This document shows positions 33,317-42,902 of a stretch of 64,000 bases of DNA, one piece after another. This DNA comes from Pinus tabuliformis (lineage: Eukaryota; Streptophyta; Pinopsida; Pinales; Pinaceae). Both the position numbers and the translations under genes were made by a program. Every line of letters starts with the position of its first letter. Positions within the stretch are counted from its first letter, which is position 1. The stretch is taken from positions 1,281,280,277 through 1,281,344,276 of the forward strand of contig CM062818.1 in NCBI GenBank assembly GCA_031772625.1, written 5' to 3'. The notes beneath the pieces are model-generated. The model saw only the letters and a list, made by a program, of their open reading frames with translations. It did not search any database and was not told the origin of the DNA.

Positions 33317-34660
33317 TTGATGTTTGGGGATACGCAAAGTGGGAGGATCTATAGAAACGAAGGTAGCGTAGAAGATACAAATGAGCCCCTTGATTTCACC
33401 TCGACGAGAAAGCGAGGAACAGCTCGGGAATGTTTCAACAAGAAGTGCGATCAGTCTGATAAGGCAGAAAATTCCACGCATACCACCTCCACCTACACCA
33501 CCACTATTTTCACCATCTTGACCCCCATCTCTGCCCACAACACCTCCGCCTCCACCACAATTCAATATGGTGAGTGCAATAAAGTTTTTGGTGTTCAAAG
33601 GTGTAGGGAATGAAGATCTAAACCAATTTTGGTTCATGGTAAAGGCTGCGTGGGAAGCACAAGCGATCATGGATGACAACATAAAGAAACCGACATTGGT
33701 CAGTGCCTTGCAAGATCGCACATTGACATGGTACATTAAGCATTCCAACGTCAATCCAAATGCAGGAATCACGGATATCGAAGTTTCTCTAAACAAGGAA
33801 TTTAGGAGGCCAAAATTGGAGACGCAGTCAATTATCGGGTTTAAGGAAATCGTGATTCTTCGAGGTGAGACCCCCTGGGGGCTAGATTAGAGACTGAAGG
33901 GTACGATTCGTGAAGCCAATATGACCTTAATGGATGGCCAACACCGTGCATGGTTCGTAGCATCATTAACCCTGCATCTAAGGACCGCGTTGTCATAGCA
34001 AAAGCTATCCACTCAGGGCGAAGCATTGGAGATCATAATGAGACTGCACGAGACCCTGATACAAGATCCTAACCTGGGAGTCCAAGAGAATCACACACAG
34101 TTGAAGAAATTGTGTCTAGATATGCAGAGGTTGAAACAAGATAGGACAGACCCCTTAGAAGCGCGTGAGGAGGTATGGTGGATAAAGTGAAAAGGCCAAG
34201 GACATGACAAGGACCATTGTCCAGTCTTCACAAACTACCTGGCGGGAGGAGGGCCAATGCCATTGAGACCAGAGGCACAAGTAGGACCGAGCATGGCGCC
34301 TGCATTATGGTGCACAATTTTTCATATAGGAGGGAAGCATGCTACAGATAACTGCCACCTATTACAGAAGTATACGCAAACGTCCCAGCAGTTGTTATGT
34401 AATTTTTGTAGGTCAGTAGGCCATGATGAGTGCACCTATAGAAGTTATTAATTGATGATGGATCAGACTCCTACCTATAGAGTTCAGACCAAAAGATGAG
34501 CCCTTGATCAAAATGCAGGGATGGAGTGCACTGGATTTTAGGGGTGCGGACGAGGTCGAGGTGGAATGGGACCAGGAAGGGGTCGTAGATAGTTGATTTG
34601 TTACAATTGCAGAGGGCCAGGGCATTATGCCTACAATTGTACAAATCTGACAAGAGGATC
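33317..34660 (+). pseudogene. Gag of element C, with Cys-His knuckles
   Basis: The capsid-like part (33567-33890) includes FLVFKGVGNEDLNQFWFMVK and LVSALQDRTLTWYIKHSNVN, the A/T-L-x-W-Y signature of plant Ty3/gypsy gag. An Asn-rich, Thr-rich stretch precedes it (33470-33560). Downstream, CNFCRSVGHDECTY (34410) and CYNCRGPGHYAYNC (34598-34640) are two CCHC-type zinc knuckles of the nucleocapsid kind, and an earlier CTIFHIGGKHATDNC is a third, altered one. Stops at 33890, 34190, 34450 and beyond break the frame, so no full-length gag can be made from this copy. Confidence 0.7.
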
Positions 34661-35717
34661 ATGTTTATATAGTACCTAGTTTGATCATGAGACGGAGGAC
34701 TTCCCAACATTGATAGCCAAGTCCCGCGATAAAGGAACACTCCAGCCTCCCCCAACTCAGAACCTGCAAATGATGAGATCTGAGCCATGCAAGGAGGACC
34801 TGAATGTAAAAATTGTGCTACGAAGTGGTATCACAATAGGAGATGACAAGGGCAAGCAACCCGAAAAAAGTGTGTTGGTTTGCAAGGCTCCAACAAAGGA
34901 ACCAGAGTTCGATTTGGAGCACGCGAAGGAGACATTAATGGAAGCTAAGAAGAGCTTCACGGAGGCCTCCACTTTAGGTTGTAAAGAAAAACTAGAACCA
35001 AAGATGGACACATCAATGCTCACTAACTTTTTCAAGACGTGCATGAAGTTGTTGCGCAATAGAAAAGCAATGAAAGGGCTGTAAGAACTCATCACTAGAT
35101 GTGTTGGATCAAGGGAACCGTGCATAGTCTAGAAGCTTGGGAAACACACAATGTGAACAGGAAGGGAGATGAGGTTGAATGCGCAAATCAGAGAATATGA
35201 AATGGATCAAGTGATTTTGGACCTAGGATCAGACACGAATGTCCTATTAAATCAAACATGGGAGTGCAGGGGCAGGCCTGCATTGCAATGGTCTCCTATT
35301 CAATTGCGAATGGCAAACTAGAAAAAGATCCTACTGATGGGAAGATTGCAGGAAATAATGGTAGATATCGAAGGTGTGAGTGCGCTTGCAGATTTCGAAG
35401 TGATAGAGATTATTGATGATAGTGATCCCTATCCCACGCTACTGGGAATAGATTAGGCCACTTACATGAATGGAGTAATAAATATAAAGAAGCACAAGAT
35501 GATTTTTGAGTAAAAGTCACTACGCATAGTGGTACCTTTAGACCCTGCGGAAGGATCACGCTACATAGAGCTAGTGCGCGATGATGAGAGTGATGACGAT
35601 CTAGACTGTATCTACAAGATAAACACTTGGGAACAGAGTTGGGTGAATCCTACAGTGGATGCAGAATTTCGTGGGAGCGCAAAAGCTCCTTTACCTCAGA
35701 CTCGGACTAGAAAATAG
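34661..35717 (+). pseudogene. Retropepsin-like protease region of element C
   Basis: After a Lys/Glu-rich linker (34710-35084), the frame gives MDQVILDLGSDTNVLLNQTW (35200-35262). This fits the retroviral aspartic protease active site, with DLGS in place of DSGS. Downstream, DPYPTLLGID (35423-35453) matches the conserved LLG.D strand of plant gypsy proteases. After it comes an acidic stretch (RDDESDDDLDCIYKINTWEQ) that is not part of RT. Stops occur at about 35130, 35152, 35320, 35454 and 35512. The next domain should be reverse transcriptase, but I find none before 37226. Confidence 0.6.
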
Positions 35718-35764
35718 AATGATGGCAGAACCGGTTACACGAGGTAACCATGCTCAACTGAAAC

Positions 35765-36274
35765 ATGATGATAAGGTCATTGCGCTGCGTAACAACAAAG
35801 GTAAGAGATCTTCCTATGTATGACAGGTTGACAACGGTGGATGATTTCCTGAACAAGTTTGAGAGAGAAGTGCCAGAACAACAACGTTTCGACACTCTAA
35901 AATGGGTACTATGCGTTACACTTGCAACGTGGTGGGGTACACACCAACATAATTTTTTGGATTGGCAGGAATGCAGAAGGATGATGCTCATGTGGTTTGG
36001 AAAGCCTTAGGTGTGGATGAAAGCCAGGTATGATGGACGAAACAGCCTGCACGCCCACCTCTCTAGATCGGTACAGGTGTATGGTATGCAACCTGCGCGA
36101 ACGCACACTGTCCTCACAATAGGAAACGAGACCAAAAAACAAAAGCGAGCAAGACAATGGCATGAAAGACGAAGTATGATAAGACCAAATGCACTAAATA
36201 TTATCCACGTGGAAGCCTTTGACAAAGTGTGTGAAGTACTGAACACTGTCCACCATGTGAGACACATTCACTAG
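35765..36274 (+). pseudogene. Second gag-like ORF of element C
   Basis: The peptide has LPMYDRLTTVDDFLNKFERE, then QRFDTLKWVLCVTLATWWGT and DWQECRRMMLMWFGKP. The pattern of a target-lead-in, a helical core with L..A..WW, then W..C...M...F resembles the capsid domain seen in other plant retroelement gag proteins. A second gag-like domain after a protease is unusual. A stop at 36010 separates it from MKARYDGRNSLHAHLSRSVQ, which continues to 36274. It may be a captured gag or an original part of the element. Confidence 0.45.
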
Positions 36275-36480
36275 GACCTGTGTGTACCAACAGTTCTATG
36301 GGCTTATAGGACCATGTGCAAAACCCTGACCACATGGGCACTTCCGACGTTGAGTATGAAGCAAATGATGTAATCCCTATGGAGCATGCAACGCCTGGTC
36401 CACGCATGGTAGCACCTGTAGATACGAGGATTCATGAAGCCCGGAAAGAAGGAATCACATAGCTACCAAAGACAAAACAC

Positions 36481-37226
36481 ATGAGACTTGAGGAAGAAAT
36501 ACAACAGGGAAACCTTAGGCTTCACAAACTTGAAAACGAAAGGGTATGGTTAAGAGAGAAAAGAGCTTTGATGGATGCAGAGGTTAATAAGCTAGAAGAC
36601 GAGATAAAGGAAGAGTTTCTCGCTGAAAAAACTATGATGGTAAGGCAAGGTGTGTACGATCATTCTTCCAAGTCTAAGAACTATCATTGTGAATTGGTTA
36701 GTCTGATGCCTTGGCTTGGACCACATATTGCGAAGCGTAGGGACTAGGGTAGCACATTGCAAATGAGGAAGTGTGCAACCATAAAGGGTGGGGATTCTCC
36801 AAGAACCGTGATGAAGGGTAGGATGGAGCCCCACATGGGTGGTGCGACCACTTGGCTAGCCAGGAGAAGGACAATCTTAGCACTCCAGACAGATGGAAGG
36901 GACCATGGGACTATAAACTATCCTACCCAGGAGCTACGTGATGTTGGAGATGCGTGCAAAAGCATAGAATCACAAGGTCTGCGACCACACACAGGGGACT
37001 GCGCTATCGCACGGATTGGCTAGAAAGTGACAATTGAAGTCACTATTCACGATGGGATGGCCAACTTGAGGCTAAATGGAGCTGGCAGCGGACATTTAAG
37101 ATGTGATTTATGGGCAAGATTTGGGAAAATCTACCTCCAAGAAAGCATTAATGAACCGAAATTGAGGGGAACGATCAAATTTGAATTCAAAAGGCGTTAT
37201 AAAACACAGAGGGTTGCCTAGCAAAC
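36481..37226 (+). pseudogene. Coiled-coil-like region of element C, upstream of the copia insert
   Basis: MRLEEEIQQGNLRLHKLENE and VWLREKRALMDAEVNKLEDE form regular Leu/Glu/Lys heptad-like segments (36481-36620), a likely coiled coil. After a stop at 36748 the frames continue with Gly/Asp-rich sequence (36757-37221) without recognisable motifs. The copia array begins at 37227, after the CAAAC duplication. Confidence 0.4.
37222..37226 (+). repeat. Left target-site duplication CAAAC of the copia array
   Basis: CAAAC immediately before the first LTR fragment is matched by CAAAC at 42790-42794 immediately after the last LTR. Confidence 0.8.
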
Positions 37227-37511
37227 TGTTGTGTGTGGAGCATGATTGTTCAGAGGTCTTTATTTCAGTCAGATGTATACCTGAGGAAGTTTGTACACCC
37301 CTCCACGCGAGGGGAAAAGATACACACTAGCCAGAATCCTGCAAATATGCTAACAAAAGTTGTAACCAGGGAGAAACTGAGAACATGTTCATTTTCAATT
37401 GGTCTTCAAGGATGACGATGAATATGAGAAACAACCAAGTCCAAAGAGTAGTCATTGTCCAGAAAATGAAGCAGCGGTGGATTTGCTACAATCATTCTCT
37501 CAGTGGGAGAT
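37227..37511 (+). repeat. Remnant of first copia unit: truncated LTR joined to 3' internal end
   Basis: TGTTGTGTGTGGAGCATGAT (37227) matches the LTR start. After the CTCCACGCG stretch the sequence switches to GATACACACTAGCCAGAATC, which in the full unit lies at 42016, just before the 3' LTR. The purine-rich CAGTGGGAGAT precedes the next LTR. Confidence 0.85.
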
Positions 37512-38129
37512 TGTTGTGTGTGGAGCATGATTGTTCAGAGGTCTTTGTTTCAGCCGGATGTATACCCCAGGAAGTTTGTACACCCCTACACACGGGGGGG
37601 TACGGGGGGGACTTGTCCCCCCCGTGGGGGTCCGGGGGGGCTGATCGCCCCCAGCTGGGGGGTCTGAGGGCCAGCAGGGGCTCGGGAGCAGCACCTTCGA
37701 AGCCAAAAATAGATGTAAAATTGCCTTGTAAAAGTATAGTAGTTTCTAGTCAATCTGGGCCATTCATTAGGCGGATGATCTGATGGTAGAACTTATGTTT
37801 AGTTTATGGTTTTTTTCCCTAGAAGGCAACCCCTCTCTTTGTATGAGGGCATTGTATTTGAGGTTGTGATATAGATGTGTATTTTATGAGCGAGAAACAG
37901 AGAGGTGAGACTGTGAGAGAAAATAGAGGATATTACAGCAGATCTCTGTAGGTTGTGTCTCTTCATTCTGCAAGATAATAGAAAGGAAGGACTAGCTGTT
38001 TGGGGTGGACGTAGCCAAAACTGGATGAACCATGTAAATCTGTGTCTCTCTTGTTTTATGCATTTTCTTTGTTTATATTTCTGCAATGTTTTATGTGTTC
38101 CATTGCTCCGTAATATATAATATCTAACA
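37512..38129 (+). repeat. Middle LTR of the copia array (shared)
   Basis: 618 bp, TGTTGTG..TAACA. It acts as 3' LTR of the deleted first unit and 5' LTR of the full unit. It has a GC-rich hairpin at 37602-37625 that is absent from the last LTR. Confidence 0.85.
37602..37625 (+). repeat. GC-rich hairpin in the copia LTR
   Basis: ACGGGGGGGAC and GTCCCCCCCGT are perfect 11-base arms around a TT loop. The 3' LTR (about 42285-42330) has a shorter, different GC-rich stretch here. Confidence 0.75.
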
Positions 38130-38131
38130 AC

Positions 38132-38143
38132 TGGTATCAGAGC
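38132..38143 (+). promoter_or_regulatory. Primer binding site, initiator Met tRNA type
   Basis: TGGTATCAGAGC follows the LTR end after two bases. It is the standard initiator-Met primer site of plant copia elements. Confidence 0.9.
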
Positions 38144-38204
38144 CAAAGGTATATTTGGCTGATAAACTCGTAGGAAAGGAGGGTTCCTCGTTTGAGTGGG
38201 AGAA

Positions 38205-41200
38205 ATGGCAGAAGATGGTAAGTTTAGGGTCGAGAAATTTAATGGCCAAAACCTCTCACTATGGAAGATGTAGATGGAAGATTATCTGTATCAGAAAGAT
38301 CTATACCTACCATTGAGCGGAAAAAAAAAAGAAGCCGATGGCTATGACAGATGAAGAATGGAACCTTCTCGATAGAAAGGCACTCGGAACAATACGTTTG
38401 TGCCTCGCTGCGTCAGTTTCCTTCAACATTTCGAAGGAAACAACAACAGAGGGTTTGATTCAGGGGTTGTTGAAACTATATGAAAAACCCTCGGCCTCAA
38501 ATAATGTATTTCTCATGAAATGGTTATTTAATATGAAGATGTCGGAAGGTGGATCTGTTGCAGATCATTTAAATGATTTTAATACAATTACAAGTCAATT
38601 AAGTTCTGTAGGGGTAAACTTTGAAGATGAAGTTAGAGCTCTGTTATTCTTGTGCTCATTGCCAGAAAGTTGGAATGGTTTAGTAATGGCCATTAATAAC
38701 TCTGTCTCTAGATATAGTAATTTAAAGTTTGATGATGTTGTCAGTGCTATCCTTAGCGAGGAAATGCGACGGAAAAGCTCCCGTGAGACATCGGGTAATG
38801 CTTTGAGTGTAGAGTCTAGGGGAAGGAAAATGGAAAGAGGAAAGAGCTCAAGGTATCGCAGTAAATCAAGGAAAGGTAGATCCAAGTCCAAATTGGGGAT
38901 AGTGTGTTTGAAATGTAGAAAGAAAGGAAACCTAAAGAAAGATTATAGATCTCGGAAGGGAAAAGAAGGATATGCATAGCAAGAAAACAATCGTGAAGTA
39001 AATGTGACAGGTGAGGTGTTACAAGATGCTATGATTCTTTCTTACGAAAATATTATTGATTCCTAGGTGGTAGATTCAGGGGCCTCATTCCATGCCACAC
39101 CTGATAAGAAATAATTTAATGACTATGTTCATGGAGATTTTGGAAAGGTTCGTTTCGGTGATGATAAACCCTATAAAATTGTTGGAATGGGTAAGGTTCT
39201 TGTAAAACAACAGAATGGAAACCAATGGCTACTAAAGGAGGTAAGGCATGTTCCAGATCTAAACAAAAATCTGATTTCAATAGGGCAGTTACGCAGTGAA
39301 AGTTGTGTGACAACTTTCATAGAAAAAGCTTGGAAGGTCATCAAAGGAGCCCTGGTAATAGCAAAAGGCGAAAAGGTTGGTACATTGTATTTATGCAATG
39401 GTATTTCTAACTTTGTTAATGCTTTAACTTCCAAAGGAGTAGTTGCAGCATTATGGCATCATAGGCTCAGACACATGAGTGAAAAGGGCATGAAGATTCT
39501 TCACTCAAGGAATTTGTTGCCGGGTTTGAAGAATGTTGATTTGGACTTTTGTGAGAATTGCATTTATGGAAAACAGAAGAGAGTCAGATTTCTCAGAATT
39601 GGGAAAGAAAAGAAGAGCGAAAAATTAGAGCTTGTGCATACAGATGTATGGGGACCTACTCAGGTATCATCTCTCAATGGCTCTCGTTATTATGTTACCT
39701 TTACTGATGATGAAACTAGAAAAACTTGGATTTATTGTATTAAGAATAAATCCGAAGTATTTGACACTTTCAAGAAATGGAAAGCTTTGGTTGAGATTGA
39801 GACAAAGAAATTGAAGTGTCTCAGATCAGACAATGGAGGTGAATACTGCAGCAAAGAGTTTGATAGGTACTGTTCAAAGCATGGAATTCACAGAGAGAAG
39901 ACAGTTCCAAGAACACCACAAGAAAATGGTGTGTCAAAAAGGATGAACAGAACAATCATGGAGCGTTCAAGGTGCATGAGATTGCATGCAGGATTGCCTT
40001 TACAGTTTTGGGCAGATGCTGTAGATATTGTTGTTTATCTAATAAATAGAGGGCCTTCAAGTTCCTTGGATGGTGGTGTTCCAGAGGAAGCATGGATAGG
40101 TAAAAAGGTAAACTACTCCCTTTTAAAGCCTTTTGGTTGTGAGGCCTTTGTCCATATTGATAAAGAAAATAGAACAAAGCTTGAGGCAAAGTCAAAGAAA
40201 TGTACCTTTATTAGATATGGTGTTAATGATTTTGGTTATTACTTATATGATTACGAAAATCACAAAATCATTAGGAGCAGAGATGTAATATTCAATGAAA
40301 AGGTCTTACATAAGAAACAGTTGCAGGAAAAGAAGCAAGAAAAAGAAAACAAGGAATATGGAGTTCTTGACGAAATCACTGAAAAAGTAAAGGTGCCTGA
40401 AAATAATAATAAACAACAACCACAACAACAACAACCACCACAATAGCAACAGGCACCCCAAACACCTAAAAGTGGTGTTAGAAGATCTACCAGGATAAGT
40501 AGACCCCCTAAACGATACTCTCCTTCATTATATTATTTATTATTGACTGATTCTGGTGAACCCGAATGTTATGAAGAAGCAATGCAGGTTGAAAGCAGGA
40601 AGAAGTGGGAGGTAGCCATGGAAGAAGAGATGGACTCCTTAATGCATAACCAGACTTGGGACTTAGTCAGGTTGCCTGTAGGAAAAACTACATTGAAGAA
40701 TAAATGTGTTTACAAGCTGAAGGAAGAAGATGGATGAAAACATAGGTACAAAGCTAGACTTGTGGTGAAGGGGTTTTCACAGAAGAAAGGTATTGATTTT
40801 GATGAAATATTTTCTCCCGTTGTTAAAATGACTTCAATCAGAACTATTTTAAGTCTAGTAGCAGTTGAATATTTGCATCTTGAGCAGTTAGATGTAAAGA
40901 CAGCCTTTCTCCATGGGGATTTGGAGGAAGATATATATATGCAGCAGCCACAAGGATATGAGGTGAAAGGGAAGGAGAAACTAGTGTGCAGGTTGAAGAA
41001 GAGCTTGTATGGCTTAAAACAGGCTCCAAGGCAGTGGTATCTAAAATTTGACAAGTTTATGTTTGAACAAGGTTATACTAGATGTCACTCTGATCATTGT
41101 GTTTATCTGAAAAAGCAAAATGATGGCAGCTATATTATATTGTTATTGTATGTGGATGACATTCTTGTTTCAGGGTCTAACATGCAGGAAATAAATGTGC

Positions 41201-42111
41201 TCAAAAGAAAATTGGCAAATTCATTTGCAATGAAGGATTTGGGAGCTGTAAAACAAATCCTTGGTATGAGAATCACTAGAGACAGGAAAAATCGCAAATT
41301 AACATTGTCTCAGAATGAGTACATACAAAAGGTGTTGAAAAGATTTAATATGCAAAATGCAAAACCATTTAGTACACCTTTTGCTAGCCATTTCAAACTT
41401 AGTAAGGAAATGTGCCCAAAGATCCAAGAAGACATGGATTATATGTCTAAAATTCCATATGCATCAGCAGTTGGAAGCTTAATGTATGCAATGGTCAACA
41501 CAAGGCCTGATATTGTACATGTAGTGGGAGTTGTAAGCAGGTAGATGAAAAATCTAGGAAAGGAACATTGGATGGCAGTGAAATGGATTCTCAGATATTT
41601 GAAAGGTACCACAAATCAAGCATTATGCTTTAGTGGTTCAAACATTTCCCTACAGGGATATGTTGATGCAAATATGGTAGGTGACACAGATAATAAGAGG
41701 ACCACTATAGGATATGTATTTACTATTGGTGGAACGGCTATCAGTTGGGTTTCAAAAATCTAAAGTGTTGTTGCACTTTCAACAACAGAAGAAGAGTATG
41801 TTGCTGCTACAGAGGCTAGTAAAGAAATGATTTGGTTACAAAGGTTTATGTTTGAATTGGGTAAGGAGCATGATATGGGCACGTTATATAGTGATATCCA
41901 AAGTGCCATTCATCTTGTAAAGAACTCAGCATTTCATTCCAAGACTAAACACATACAGCTCAAGTACCATTTCATACGATCAGTGTTGGAAGATGGAGAG
42001 TTGAAGCTGGAAGAGATACACACTAGCCAGAATCCTGCAGACATGCTAACAAAATTTGTAACCAGGGAGAAACTAAGAACATGTTTAGTTTCAATTGGTC
42101 TTCAAGGATGA
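38205..42111 (+). pseudogene. Ty1/copia gag-pol polyprotein (broken)
   Basis: It starts at ATG 38205. Gag carries an early stop at about 38268 and a frameshift in a run of ten A (38321-38330). It then runs 38341-38978 through the [11 protein letters not shown] and LF.C.LPESW blocks to a degenerate CCHC knuckle ([14 protein letters not shown], missing His and the last Cys). Protease: VVDSGASFHAT (about 39070). Integrase: WHHRLRHMSEKG and CENCIYGKQKR zinc-binding region (39450-39590), then HTDVWGP, LRSDNGGEY and PRTPQENG, keeping the D,D,E pattern (39640-39930). RT: ARLVVKGFSQKKGIDFDEIF, LDVKTAFLHGDL and LLLYVDDI (40750-41165). RNase H: YVDANMVGDTDN to the end (41660-42111), with the usual ADMLTK tail. 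Stops at 38979, 39066, 40446, 40737, 41542 and 41761 prevent a complete protein. Confidence 0.9.
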
Positions 42112-42192
42112 TGATGAAGATGAGAAACAACCAATTCCAAAGAGGAGTCATTGTCCAGCAAATGAAGTAGCGGTGGAGTTGCTACAACCATT

Positions 42193-42207
42193 CTCCAAGT
42201 GGGAGAT
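42193..42207 (+). promoter_or_regulatory. Polypurine tract of the copia element
   Basis: CCAAGTGGGAGAT directly precedes the last LTR. The equivalent CAGTGGGAGAT precedes the middle LTR. Confidence 0.75.
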
Positions 42208-42789
42208 TGTTGTGTGTGGAGCATGATTGTTCAGAGGTCTCTGTTTCAGCCGGATGTATACCCCAGGAAGTTTGTACACCCCTCCACGCGGGGGGGTGCG
42301 GATCCCCACCGGCTGGGGGGTCCGGGGGCCAGCAGTGGCTCGAGGGCAATGCCCCCGAAGCCAAAAATAGATGTAAAATGGCCTTGTAAAAGTATAGTAA
42401 TTTCTAGTCAATCTGGGCCGTTCATTAGGCAGATGATATGAGGGTAGAACTTATGTTTAGTTTAGGGTTTATTGCCCTAGAAGGCAACCCCTCTCTTTGT
42501 ATGAGGGCATTGCATTTGAGGCTGTGATATAGATGTGTATTCTATTAGCGAGAAACAGAGAGGTGAGACTGTGAGAGAAAACAAAGGATATTACAGCGGA
42601 TCTGTTGTAGGTTGTGTCTCTTCATTTTGCTGGATAATAGAAAGGAAGGATTGGTTGTTCGGGGTGGACGTAGCCCAAACTCGGTGAACCACGTAAATCT
42701 GCGTCTCTCTTGTTTTATGCGTTTTCTGTGTTTATATTTCTACAATATTTTATGTGTTCCATTGCTTCGTAATATATAATTTTCTAACA
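42208..42789 (+). repeat. Last LTR of the copia array
   Basis: 582 bp, TGTTGTG..TAACA, highly similar to the middle LTR except for an indel in the GC-rich part. It is followed by the CAAAC duplication at 42790-42794. Confidence 0.9.
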
Positions 42790-42902
42790 CAAACAACACT
42801 TAGTCATTTGAGAATTGAGCAATTGAATAGAGCCCTGAGCATTGTGAGATGAGCATTAATTCAGCCCCTGAAATCACAAGTGACAGATTACAGCCCAGTA
42901 AT

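Larger units (their letters stand above)
37227..42789 (+). mobile_element. Ty1/copia array with three LTRs (one deleted unit plus one full unit)
   Basis: Structure: LTR start (37227 to about 37310), then a jump into the 3' internal end (about 37316-37511), a full LTR (37512-38129), a full internal region with gag-pol (38130-42207), and a full LTR (42208-42789). One CAAAC duplication flanks the whole set, so it entered as one element or became a tandem by recombination between LTRs, and the first unit later lost most of its length. The element lies inside element C. Confidence 0.85.
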
